Shown in pieces: positions 10,607 to 21,875 of a stretch of DNA of 64,000 bases (position 1 is its first letter; every line of letters begins with the position of its first letter). Origin of the DNA: Plenodomus lindquistii. Its lineage: Eukaryota; Ascomycota; Dothideomycetes; Pleosporales; Leptosphaeriaceae. The position numbers and the translations under genes were made by a program. Where the stretch lies: the NCBI GenBank assembly GCA_025504975.1, contig JANUWI010000013.1, forward strand, positions 62,001-126,000. Reading direction: 5' to 3'. The notes under the pieces are model-generated. The model saw only the letters and a program-made list of their open reading frames with translations. It searched no databases and was not told the origin of the DNA.

Positions 10607-13600
10607 GTGCTGAGGCCAGGCCATGTACAGGATGAGGATCTGCTTCCTAAACTTGCATCAGCTTGGTGTTTACTGCTGAGTTTCTATTGCGGTAACCTTG
10701 AAGTCTATTTCAGAGTGCAAGACCGGCGGAACACGCATCTCTCCACAACATTATGCCGCATGGACTCAGATCCTGCCAGTAAGATAGAGTCATGCTTAAT
10801 GAGAATGCAGCTTGATCTGGAATTGGGAGAGCGCACTGGGTGTAAAACAATGCGAGAAGTACTGGCAGCGGCTTGCTTGGACATAACAGAGCCTCTGTGT
10901 AATACAGCAGTTTTGGTGTGCGAGTTCGAGCCATCGGAGAGTTGCATAAACAGTTCCGAGGTTTGTCAATGAACTCAGCTGGATTGCAGCGCTGATTGCC
11001 TCTAGGACGACATTGTGGTATACTTCAAGGATGCAGCTACAATAGGACTCCGGTACCGCCCGACGTTCATGTCTCAAAAGACAGCGATGAATATAGCTAC
11101 CGCTCTACACTTCGCCTGCTTAGGGATGTTGGATTTCAACTCAAGACTTCTGGGCGACATTCAAGTCATCAGTGACGGGCAACTAAGGAAAATGGAGGGG
11201 TGGAATAGCCGACCAAGCACAGAAGCCTACGGATTGGTCCATCAGATGTTCGAAAAGCAAGTCAGTGACTAAAGTTGACTCTGCTGAGCTGAGTAGACAC
11301 TAAAAGTCTTAACTTAGGCCCACAAAGACCCAAGCGCGCAAGCTGTGTGGTCATTGGATGGTTCTTGGACGTATGCGGAGCTGGGAAGACTATCTTTCTG
11401 CCTGGCTCTACGACTCAAGACCTTGGGATCGGGCCAGGAGTGCCTGTCTTACTCTGTTTTGAGAAGAGTAAATGGCATGTTCTGGCCAGCCTAGCGGTGC
11501 TCAAGGCTGGGGGAGTCTGTGCTTCTGTAGATCGTACACATCCGGTCGATCGATTACGATCCATCGCCCAGACAGCAAAGGCTACTGTATCGTTGTGTAC
11601 AGAAGGCCTTGTTGAGAAGATGCACAAAGTCGTCAACGAAGCAATCCCACTGTCTTCGAACTCAATAGAGGCGTTGGCTAAAAGCACTGGCGTGACAACA
11701 TTCGCATGTAAGACCGTTGGGCCGAACAATGCGGCCTTCATAATTTTCACTTCCGGTTCAACAGGAAAGCCCAAAGGTATTGTTCAGCAACATGGAGCAT
11801 TTTGCTGGGCGAGTCATCAATTCAGGCAATTGCTTGGAACACGACCGGGACGTCGAGTCCTTCAATTTGCGGCCTACACTTTCGACATCAGTATCGTCGA
11901 TACCTTCATTACGCTCATGAACGGCGCGTGTCTCTGCATCCCCTCGGAAAATGATAGAGTGAACAACCTTCCTGGATTCGTGAACAGGGTGGCAGTTAAT
12001 CAAGCCTGCATCACATCCACCGTTGCACGAACTTTTCAGCCAGAAGAGACGCCAGGACTGTGAGTCCTCTGTCTTGCAGGTGAGGTAGTCACAAAAGATA
12101 ACATCTCCACTTGGTCAGAAAAGCTGGAATTGCTCAATGCTTACGGTCCTGCTGAGGTGTCAATAGCAGTCTTGTGTAAGACAAGTATGAAGCCAGATAC
12201 CTATCCAACGGATACAGGAAAGCCTATAGGTGGCGGCTGCTGGATTTTCAGTAAGTACCTTACCGAACAGCTAGTCCCAATCGGCACAACTGGAGAGCTC
12301 TTGGTTGAAGGTCCGCATGTTGCAAGAGGCTATCTCCATGATGCAAGCAGGACCGCGGCATCTTTTGTCAAAAGCCCCATGTGGTGGTTCAAGAAGCTGC
12401 ATGGTCGTGACAGCACTCACCGATTCTATCGAACAGGGGATCATGTCCAATACCAGCCCGATGGATCTCTTAGTTTTATTGGAAGGGCTGATTCACAAGT
12501 CAATGTTTGGGGCCAGCCTGTGGAATTGGCAGAGATTGAGCACCACATTTACGAGAGCAAACTAGCAGGCAACTCCATCGTACTGTACCCCACATCCAGA
12601 GGATTGAGTAAAACTCCGGTTGCAATAGTCTCTTTTCCAGGGCTAACTACTGCGGAGTCGACTAATGGTAGATCGATTAGCACATTGCACAGAGACGAGC
12701 AAGCAGTAGCTCAGAAGACAGTCGCATTACTGAAGAGGCGTCTTGCTGGTATCCTCCCACAGTATACGATTCCTTCGATATGGATATGCCTACCGATCCT
12801 GCCTTCAACAAGTGCGGGAAAATTAGATCGCAAAGCTATCCAAGACTGAATTTCATCGATCGATGAAGATGTTGTCAGAGGTCAGTGTAAGACTGAAGCG
12901 GGAGAACAGGACGAAAAGCTCCCAGAAACAGCAGCGGAAGTGCACCTTGCGAAAGCACTGAGTTGGGTCCTCAGCATTCCATTTTGGGAAAATTCGCTCA
13001 ACAGATTCTCTTCTAGGGCTCGGGGATACGGTTTCCAGCTACTGATTACTAAAGAGGCGCTAACTCTTCTGTAGGTGATTCTGTGTCTGCAATGGCAGTA
13101 GTGTCCTGGTGTCGGCACGATGGCAAGATAACCATCTCAGTGAAAGACCTTCTACAGGCTGATATCCTGCGCGACGTAGCTGGACGAGCAAAGAAAATCA
13201 CAGATGCTGGGCCTGTCCGTGGTTCGAGTGGGAAATTCGATGTTCCATTCAGCCTAACGCCTATCCAAGAAATGTTTCTTGCCGCCAATCCTTGTATGGA
13301 CTACAGCCAGAGCTTCCTCTTAAAGATGAGTAGTAAGGTTTCCCATGGCACACTACAGGATGCATCCAATGCAATTGTTCGACGGCATTCGATGCTCCGA
13401 GCTCGGTTCCATCACGACACAGATACAGGTTCTTGGAAACAACAGCTGCTGCCTTTTGATGCCAAAGTTTACGCGGTCCGAGTGACCTCGATCATATCTA
13501 CAGTGTTAACTTGAAAACTCGCAACACTTTGGACATGTGTACAGGTCCAGTATTTGTAGCCAACATCCTCCTCGACGAGCTCGGAACTAGCCAGATTTGT

Positions 13601-15858
13601 TTCTCACTGCGCATCATATGGTCATTGATCTAGTTTCTTGAAGGATCATCTTGCGTGACCTCGAAGAATTCCTTTCAGGGCCAAAAACTCGCGCTGAGCA
13701 CTCGGTAAACCCCCTGTCTTTCGAAACATGGGCACGACTTCAACAGAACTTTGTGCAACAACTTTCCCAAAGTGATCTGGAAGTAGAAGTTGAACTCCAG
13801 CAACCCGATTTGGTCTATTGGGATATGGAAACAACTCTGAGCACTTTCGACTATCTGGATACTATAAGATTTGAGCTCTATTCCGAGCCTACAGCTGCCT
13901 TATTGGGACCGGCAAATGCAGCGTTTCCCACGGAGCCAATGGACATGCTTCTTGGTACTGTGATGCATGCCTTCTGAACGACTTTCCCTGATCGCGCCAT
14001 GCCCCCATTATTCACCAAAAGTCACGGCCGTGAGACATGACATCTAGACATCGATCCATCGGAGACGATAGGTTGGTTTGCGACTATGTATCCCATCGTA
14101 ACTACAACCAGGGGTTTCAGAGACGTGAAGGACACGATAGTGGAGGTTAAAGACGCCCGCCGAAGGATCCCAGACAAAGGCTTCGCTTGGTTTTCATCGC
14201 AATTCTCCAACAACAAAGCTGGTTCATCACTCATTCAACAAGGTGCAATGGAGATCATATTCAATTACTTTGGATTGTATTATCAGCTAGAGAGGAAGGG
14301 ATCCCTCTTTGCCCCAATCAACATCAGAGAGATGCAGCCAGCCGAAGAAGGCAGCGCAGGAACGGCAAGGATGCCCCTTTTGAAAGTTGATGTTGCGGTA
14401 TACCGGGGCCGCTTGAAGTTTTCTTTGCTGTTCGATCGCAGAATGCGCCATCAAGACAAACTTCTAGCATTCATGCAGCAGGCACAACACTTCTTCGAAG
14501 AATCAGCGCGGACACTGCCAGAGAGACAACGAAAGCTTACCACATCGGACGTACCGCTTCTGAACCTCAGGTATAAGCAGCCGAGAAAATTAATGGAAAT
14601 AGTGAACGCGAAGGCTGGATTGCCCGCTGCAGACATACAAAGCATGTATCCGTGCACTTCGATGCAAGAGGACCTGCTGCTCAGCCAGGCGAAAAACCTT
14701 GGATACTACAATACTAGACTTGTATGGAAGGCAGACGGAAGGTCTGCCGGTACCGTGGACTGTCTCAAATTGGAGAATGCATGGCGGCAGTTGTGTAGGC
14801 GGCATGCTATATTACGTTCAACATTCCTGCCTAGCCCGTTCAGCTGGGGAAAGTGGTTTCAAATCGTAGCAAAGGCTGCCACGCCATCAGTCGAGCATGT
14901 AGACGAACCTTTGCAAGGACTGGAGAATGTGCGTAGGGCCATTGCCGTCGATGCAAGCCCTAACTGGAATGTACCACTGCCACGTCACCGACTGAAGATC
15001 TGGAGAATCTTGGAAGGACCGGTCATTTGCCAGATTGATATCAGCCATGTAATCATCGATGGTACAGCCACTGAGACTATCCTGTGCGATTGGTTGGCAT
15101 GCTACAATGACTCCGTGGTACCACCAGCGTCGGCGTACGAGCTGTACGTCGAATTCCTACAATCGCATACCCGGCACCGCGAGCTAGATTATTGGAAGCG
15201 TTACATAGAAGATATGCCAACAACGAGGTTGAGTACGCATAGTCCTGATGCACTGCAATCTCTTTGCACAAATCATGTCATGGACGTTCCAGTCGCTCGA
15301 TTTCGTAGATGCTGCGAGACCTACCAAAGTACACCTGCCTGCATTTTTCGAGCGGCATGGGCTTTGGCACTTAGCAGTTACCGGAGCTTCGCAGACGTTG
15401 TGTTTGGCTATCTTGTCCATGGTCGCGATATTCCCATCAATTCGGCACGGGACATTGTCGGCCCGATGGTGTTGACATTGCTATGCTGGGTGCGCGGTGC
15501 TCGTGATGTGTCACTGTCGAATTTAAAACACAGATTACAGCAGGATATGGTGGATGGTCTCGGGGCGCAGAATGTATCTTGGGGAGAAGTTCAGCACGCC
15601 TGTGGACAAAATGAGCGGCCCTTTGATACATTGGTCAACTATCGGAAGGCTGTTGATGCCATAGCCGATCTGTCAAGCGCGATCACTTTGACAGAGCTGT
15701 GGACATATGATCCTATGGAGTACACTGTCGTTATGGAGGTGGAGCAGGGCACCGATTCAGCGCACGTATCACTGAACTATTGGGAGCAGCATCTGCCAAG
15801 TCCAGCTATCGAGCTTGTGCGAGATCATCTAGAAGACTCTCTTCTTGATCTACTTTAA
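10607..15858 (+). pseudogene. Non-ribosomal peptide synthetase relic (C-like/A/T/E/C)
   Basis: Domains in order: the end of a condensation-like domain (10.6-11.26 kb); an intron ending in TTAACTTAG at about 11317; an adenylation domain with A3 core FTSGSTGKPKG (11746-11778), YGPAEVS (about 12.14 kb), FYRTGD, GRADSQVNVWGQPVELAEIE and GKLDRKAI (about 12.82 kb); a thiolation domain with GDSVSAM (about 13.08 kb); an epimerisation domain with LTPIQEMF and HHMVIDLVS (13612-13638); and a C-terminal condensation domain (14.6-15.86 kb) with SHVIIDG at 15043-15063. Breaks seen: a one-base frameshift near 11424, TGA at 12061, TGA at 12847, TGA at 13639 inside the epimerisation core motif, and frame changes near 13.5 and 14.0 kb. 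The last 590 codons stay open. Only one adenylation domain is present, so this is a remnant or a single module. The product is unknown. Confidence 0.85.
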
Positions 15859-16216
15859 AACTGTACATATATGTAACTTTAGGGGCTCACTACTATCATA
15901 ACAATCAAAGACTTCCTAAACGCGATATGTATTGTCGCAGTACAATTCCATTATCAGCCATGTTGACAGCGTTCACGGTGTTCACTTTTGCTTCTCTCTC
16001 TGCAAATACATGTATAAAATCCAGTCGAAAGCTATGATTGGCCTGGAAGTCTACTTTTTGCAATTTGGATCGCAATGAGTAACTCTGCACCCTTTAGTAG
16101 GTTCATGTTTTCCTTTAAGCAACTATACTGCACTTGATATGTAAAGCTTGGACAAAGCTTCCGTTGTTGCGTGCATTTACTCAGCAAAGGTGTCCAAAAT
16201 CCGCACTTGAAAGCGT
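15859..16216. other. Intergenic between convergent NRPS relic and beta-propeller gene
   Basis: A short 3'-to-3' region of normal composition. No gene, hairpin terminator or repeat was recognised; it presumably holds both 3' UTRs. Confidence 0.4.
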
Positions 16217-17383
16217 CTACCAAGCTATGATGTCCATGAAAACAAGACTGATGTACCGCGCCGGCTGCATGACAAGCCTAATCAACTCTTCTTTATCTGG
16301 TCTTTGAGAATTTTTACCTTCCATATATACCCATACGCTGGACACAGTATCCCTTTTCCCAGAGCTCGAGGTGTTCACGGCCGCCAACTTTCCTCCCTCA
16401 ATCATAGTCCCATTGATCGGGACATTCATGCCTCCGTTTGTAACGCAGTAGAAAGTCTTCTCGTCGCCAGCAAGTGTACCAAAAACGCCTGTAACCACTC
16501 CCGCAACTGTCAGCTCGTCCAGTGCTCCGCTAACAACAGTGATCGAGCCATCTGGGGTCACAGCCAAAAGTCGATTGTCAGCGTCTGTCGCAGCCCATAT
16601 AGTATCTTCAGGGTCTATGACAAAGCCGTCGAGGAAGATCGCCTGGAGCTCGAGGACAAGTTCGATCTTCGCACCGGGGACCGGATAGCCGTCGTCTGTG
16701 AACTTAACGCGGTAGAGTAAAGCCCTGAAACAGTTGACGAAGTACAGATATCCTTTGTGGAGTTGCATGCCTCCAATACCAAAAGGCACTGGCGACCACG
16801 CTGGGAGATCCATCGTGGCATCCTTAAGAATCGTTTTGTGCTCTCCAGTCGCCAAGTTAATTCTATATATCTGGCCGAGGGTTGAATCAGACACTAATAT
16901 CGTGTTTGAGGTATTCGAGACGGGAATCAAGGCAGCAAGAAGCCCGACGCCAGGCACGTGAACACGCTCAGTAATGATCGGTTTAGCACCCTGCCGAGTG
17001 TCGAGCTCCCACACGCGAAAGGTATCCATCACGGCTTTTCCGATCGAGGTTTCATTTCCGCCACGGAAGGTATAGATACCGGCTTGTGTCTCGACTATTC
17101 CCGTGACTGCGTTCAAGTTTTCAAACTTGTGTACGCGAGAAACAATTGGTGCGTGGGTGTTTGTCCCAGTCGCGAGCCATATGGACGCGTCAGGCGACAC
17201 CGTGTTCATGTGAATATTGCCATTAGCACTAATTGCCATGCCTTGTATCCATGTTAGGAGGGGCCATTGGTAGAGATCGCGGATTGGAAGTGGATGTTGT
17301 TTCCACTTAGTCTGCAGCGTATCGATGGCGGCATTGGATGTGAGGATGTGTAGTAGAACTGCGGAACTCAAGAGTGGTCTCAT
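16217..17383 (-). CDS. Secreted six-bladed beta-propeller (SMP-30/NHL-like) protein
   Basis: A single open frame of 388 residues. The N-terminus is a signal peptide (MRPLLSSAVLLHILTSNA). The body has the repeated blade pattern of TolB/SMP-30-like propellers: DLYQWP near residue 38, ILVSDSTLGQIYRINLATG, GIGGMQLHKGYLYFVN, LDGFVIDPEDTIWAATDADN, and a C-terminal GGMNVPINGTMIEGGKLAAV. Potential N-glycosylation sites are present. Fungal proteins of this class often sit in biosynthetic clusters, but their reactions are mostly undefined, so no substrate is proposed. It is the only uninterrupted gene between 7.2 and 22.7 kb. The last 40 or so residues look less conserved, and the true stop may lie behind a small unrecognised intron. 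Confidence 0.75.
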   Translation of the reverse strand: MRPLLSSAVLLHILTSNAAIDTLQTKWKQHPLPIRDLYQWPLLTWIQGMAISANGNIHMNTVSPDASIWLATGTNTHAPIVSRVHKFENLNAVTGIVETQAGIYTFRGGNETSIGKAVMDTFRVWELDTRQGAKPIITERVHVPGVGLLAALIPVSNTSNTILVSDSTLGQIYRINLATGEHKTILKDATMDLPAWSPVPFGIGGMQLHKGYLYFVNCFRALLYRVKFTDDGYPVPGAKIELVLELQAIFLDGFVIDPEDTIWAATDADNRLLAVTPDGSITVVSGALDELTVAGVVTGVFGTLAGDEKTFYCVTNGGMNVPINGTMIEGGKLAAVNTSSSGKRDTVSSVWVYMEGKNSQRPDKEELIRLVMQPARYISLVFMDIIAW

Positions 17384-17792
17384 GGGAAGTTCCTTTTTCC
17401 AAGAAAGTTCAAAAATCTTGGAAATTGCTGGCTCTGGAAGTAAGGCAATAACTTAGAGCGAGTGTGAGAGAGCGGAGGATATTGTAAAGCTATTGTGTGC
17501 GGCCAGTCCTCAAAAGAACAATAGATTCATCATTCATACCCCAGCAACTCTGTTGTGGAACTAAGTCTCCGAATCGTAGTTGAATGCGTGGGTCGATAAG
17601 CATCCTTTACGCGAACTCCCCATGCGATATTGTGAAATATCCGACTTCCCGATTTGGTGATCCTCCGAATCCGCCTAATGGGGTATATCACCAATCGATA
17701 ACCGACTTCGAACCCGTCATAGATCTTCATGCAGCGATTTACATCTTTTTGGTTTCCCTCTAGCACTTATCTGTGACAACGGAAATCGACCA
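17384..17792. other. Divergent upstream region of propeller gene and laccase relic
   Basis: The 409 bp between the two divergent start codons probably hold both promoters. No open frame has recognisable content, and no motif was found that I would call. Confidence 0.35.
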
Positions 17793-20293
17793 ATGCAAAA
17801 TGGTTCCAAATCAATCTTCTCGTCACCTTCTAGCACACTGGGTAGCCAACAAGGCTGTCGGAGGTCTCACTTCACGAAGGCCGTCCTGTTCTTAGTGGTC
17901 TCGGCAGCTGTCATCTCTGCTTGATACGTTCCCCATGAATTTTATCGGGACGTGAGAACCATAACGTCGAATCGTCAAACTCCGTTCCGTTCATGCGGAA
18001 ATACGCCCAACTCGCGGCATTGCTGGGGAGAGTACAGCGTGGATACCAACTATATCACCACAACTCTAGATACGGGAAATACCGTAGAGGTTTGGCTGTC
18101 CGCCGAAGAAAGTTTCTGCAACCCCGATGACTATGAACGAACCTGCAAGACATTCAATAGTACAATGCCTGGTCCCCCAATTGTTGCGAATTGGGGAGAT
18201 GAACTCATCATTCACGTCACAAACAAGTTGAAATCGAATAGGACAACTGTTCATTGGCATGGCGTGCGACAGCTTGACACAGTCCAATACGACGGGGTAC
18301 GTAAGCATTGCATAAGTTTGCACTGGAAGAAACCTCACTGACGCGAAAACCTTTGATATAGGTGCCTGGTGTAACCCAGTGTCTGATAGGCCCTGGGGAA
18401 TCAATTACCTACAAATACAAAGTCACACAGTATGGCTCGAGTTGGTATCACAGCCACATCTCTCTGCAGTACTCTGAAGGACTATTTAGTCCTCTAATAT
18501 TCCACAGATATATTCCTCCAAGACTGGTCACACACGCACAGACTTGGGAACAGTCAATTCAAGTCAAATAATACCCCGTATTTGTACTTAATTTAATACT
18601 TTTTCTGAACAGCGTATCTGTACTTAATTTAATTAGATAGAAAAAGCTTATATTTGTATTTAAATTATATTATTTAAATATATTACCCTAGCGCGTAAGG
18701 AGGCTAGAAGTAGAGGTAGAGTAGCTAGGGATAGGGGTAGATTATAGGGGTATTCACCCCACCCTACTTAATCAGGCCTGGTCCTATCGATAAGATTAGA
18801 GTCTAGCCTGATTAGGTAAGGTAGGTAAATACTCCTCCTCGCACCTCTTTTTACACCCCTCCTCAAGCCTTAACCACACTATATTAAATTAATCCAATTA
18901 CTTAAGCTATTAGCACGTATTTAATTGTAGTTAATTTAGAAGTAGTATAAGTGTATATATACTTGCAATTGATTTAAATATTCAAATCAAATCAATTAAT
19001 GGATTAATCGCGATTGATTGTTCCTAAATCTGCACACGCACGCCTTTAATGCCTAGGAGCACAAGATCAAGTATGGCATCACGCACTCCCTCGATACGTC
19101 GTTGATAAACGGCACCAACACATTCAATTGTACTGGTATTGAAGACGCAAATTGTATAGGCGGAGGAAAAAAGTTCCAAACTGTCTTCGAGCCGGGAAAG
19201 CGATACCTGATGCGGCTGGTCAACAGTGGTACCGATAGCCAGTTCCAGTTCAGCATCGATGGCCACAAGCTCAGGGTGATCGCGAATGATTTTGTTCCAA
19301 TCAAGCCTTACATTACGGATAGCGTGATTATCAACGCGGCACAGAGATACGAAGTTATTATTGAGGCATCTGCTGCATCAGACAATTACTGGCTGCGTGC
19401 ATTTTGGGTATATGCCTGTGCAGGGGTCACCAATGATCATCCTGAGGACTCGACTGGTATTATTAGATACGAATCTCGTAGTACACTCGATCCGAAAAGT
19501 ACCAGTGCAGTCCAACCTCCTACCATATGCGGCGATGAGCCATTGCAGAACTTGGAGCCCCATATTCAGTACGACATCATGAACATTGCCGGTACGACCA
19601 TTGAAGAACTTCGTGTAGTCTTCAATCACGAAGCGTTATTTACGTGGACCATCAATAGCAGTAGCTTATTGCTGGACTGGACTAATCCCACGCTACAACG
19701 AGTGTATAACAACGAGTCGGTCTTTCCAACAAAATACAACGTCGTCCCTGTAGATGTAAGAATCCGGTCCTCCCTCGGAACGTGTCACAGCTACTGAAAA
19801 TCATAACAGAAAAAGTCTGCCTATGAAAATGAGTGGGCGGTTCTAGTAATCCAGAACAAAGTCATGGGTATGCTTGGCGCGTAGGTCAAACCGACCCTTG
19901 TTTCCAATCCGCGTCAGCTGACAGCACTATGTACAGTATCACGCACCCTATTCATCTCCACAGCCACGACCTTTGGACTCTTGCGCAGAAGAGTGGCCCC
20001 TGGGACGGAACCACGGATAGCTTCATGATGACCAACCCTCCACGCCGCGACGCAGCAGTTCTACCAGCGTTTGGTCATCTAGCCATCGCATTCCATCTGG
20101 ATACTCAGGAACCTGGCTTCTGCACTGCCATATTGTCTGGCATGCAAGTCAGGGTCTTGCCTTTGAGTTCGTAGAAAGCGGGGACTCCATTGACGTACGC
20201 CTGAAAAATATGGGAAATGCCCAGGAGCTGTGTGAATTTTGGAACGAATGGTCTATTAATTCCACTTACCCACGAGACGGATCAGGAATTTGA
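17793..20293 (+). pseudogene. Laccase-type multicopper oxidase, interrupted by a MITE
   Basis: Reads as an ascomycete laccase from an ATG at 17793 with a hydrophobic signal-anchor segment (KAVLFLVVSAAVISA). Copper-ligand motifs HWHG (about 18.25 kb), WYHSH (about 18.44 kb), HPIHLHSHD (about 19.95 kb) and HCHIVWH (about 20.13 kb) are all visible. An intron at about 18.30-18.36 kb (GTACGTAAG to ATAG) separates the first two motifs. Lesions: TGA at 17922-17924; a small deletion with frameshift near 18505; insertion of a 494-bp element at 18539-19032; TAG at 19054-19056 where Trp is expected; a one-base loss near 20103 just before the final copper motif. The C-terminus ends at TGA 20291-20293. 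In the cluster it could have oxidised a phenolic intermediate, but that is inference. Confidence 0.85.
18539..19032. mobile_element. hAT-like MITE (494 bp) with 8-bp target-site duplication
   Basis: The element starts CAGACTTGGGAACAGTCAAT and, on the opposite strand, its other end reads CAGATTTAGGAACAATCAAT. These are terminal inverted repeats that differ only at transition positions. It is flanked by CACACGCA on both sides (18531-18538 and 19033-19040). Eight-base duplications and a CAG-type terminus fit the hAT superfamily. Removing one duplication and the element rejoins the laccase reading frame (DWSHT to HAFNA), which confirms the insertion site. Inside is a long imperfect hairpin around 18748-18835. 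There is no coding capacity. Its AT-richness suggests it was itself RIP-mutated. Confidence 0.85.
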
Positions 20294-21564
20294 AAGAGGA
20301 ATTATAATATTGCATCCACTATATTGTCATGCGAAGGGATGAAATGGAAATAACAACCTGACGTCAAGGTAACGTAATGCGCGTCCTCATGGTAATGTGA
20401 CGATAGACATCTCCATCGAGATTGTCATGGTAGTCTTCCGGCTTGAGTTGCTCTCTGTGAAGATTCGTTAACGAGGTACATAGCGTGAACAATATTCAAG
20501 TCATCAAGACGTTAGAAGTCTGCCTGCAAATAATGACACTTACGACTTACAGGAATTTTCAAAATCGTTCTTACGTCAGATTCTGCAGTATGCAAAGATG
20601 TACCGGCTTTCAGGCACATCTGGACCTCCTCTCTCTGCTGTGCTGCCGCTCACGTACTTCCAACCAAGCCTAGCGAGCATGATTCCGGACAGGGAAATGA
20701 AATCATTGGCTTTGATGGCTTGTATACATGAGTCAATTCGTAGTTGTTGGCTGATCTGGCTGATTGCTGAAACAAGTATTCTCGGGGTATCTGTTTGTGG
20801 AATTGCGTACGTGCCGGACTACTCAGGGTTACGGCGTTTCCCATCTGTTCTGTCATTGCGAGTACCGTAGAAGTGTGCAAAAGTTAGAAATAGTTAGTAC
20901 TCAAAAGAGCAGACTGCTAACGCATGCGAGCTTAGGTGTATCACTTTAATCTTCCTATAACCACTCAGAGTCCCTTATACCCCTGCTTAGCTATCTCTTA
21001 GCACATTTCTACGGCACAGCGGGAGGACTATGTTGCCGGCGTTGAGACACAAATAAACATGTGATAAACATGCCAGCATCAATAAACGAGCGAAGTTGTC
21101 AGTCAGTGGCGCGAATGTGAGATTATTGCGTGAGCCAACTAAATCATTCCCTATCAGATTCCTATGCGACCCGTTCCGAAGCCGAAAAGGGAAATGAATA
21201 CTGGAACTCTGTAACCCCTGCCGCATTAATGTTTTGCCTTGAAGCTCTAATCCGCTAATCGGACAACCGGATAACTGCAAGGTAAGGAAGTTTATCGGGA
21301 ACTGCGTGTCTGTGGTGTGATTCGGTGTTTTTATCAAATTTTCTTCGGATTGTTTTCCATATGCAACGAGCATTTCCATCCGGAGCTTATTTCATATTCT
21401 TGGCGATGTTGATGTCTATGTAGCGATGACGTCGGATGTAGAGCATAACCACTGCTGCACAGCTGCTCCTCGTTATAAATCTGAACGATAAAGCAGACAC
21501 AAGTCAGATCTCATAGTTCATACCTAAAACAATCCATAAAGGACAAGCACACCTTTGCAACGTC
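20294..21564. other. Intergenic / unassigned, between laccase relic and 2OG-oxygenase fragment
   Basis: About 1.27 kb of normal composition. Short open frames exist on both strands (for example 20598-20870), but none carries a motif I recognise. A promoter for the fragment starting at 21565 may lie at its right end. No repeats or RNA genes were seen. Confidence 0.4.
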
Positions 21565-21728
21565 ATGGCCTTGGCAACTCTCAACTTCGAGCTCTTTACT
21601 CAAGGAGATGAAGCACAGCGACAGGAACTTGGTGACGCCCTGACAGGAAGCTTCAAAGAGCATGGGTTTGCCAAGCTCATCAATCACGGCGTTTCCCCTT
21701 ACATGGTGAAGAAGCTGTTCGCTATAGT
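21565..21728 (+). pseudogene. 2-oxoglutarate/Fe(II) oxygenase, N-terminal fragment
   Basis: The ATG at 21565 opens a frame resembling the DIOX_N domain of isopenicillin-N-synthase-like oxygenases: a short N-terminus, a Glu/Asp-rich helix, then GSFKEHGFAKLINHGV and a Lys-rich helix. A good splice donor (GTGAGT) follows at 21729. The next exon of such a protein, with its HxD and RxS motifs, is not found downstream; instead an unrelated family begins within 150 bp. It is therefore a truncated relic. Confidence 0.6.
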
Positions 21729-21875
21729 GAGTACTTATGCTTGTTTAAGGTATTGCTGCTAGGATTGGTTTTGTGTTTAAAGGTTACTAGCATCACAAAG
21801 AAAAGAAAATTTCCTAGACGCGATTGGGAAGAGACGATGACAGTGCGGCGACTACTGACATAAGAAGGGCGCGAA

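Noticed and set aside
18540..19020. AT-rich stretch as a long laccase intron
   Set aside because: No in-phase GT-AG boundaries; inverted ends and an 8-bp direct duplication show an insertion instead.
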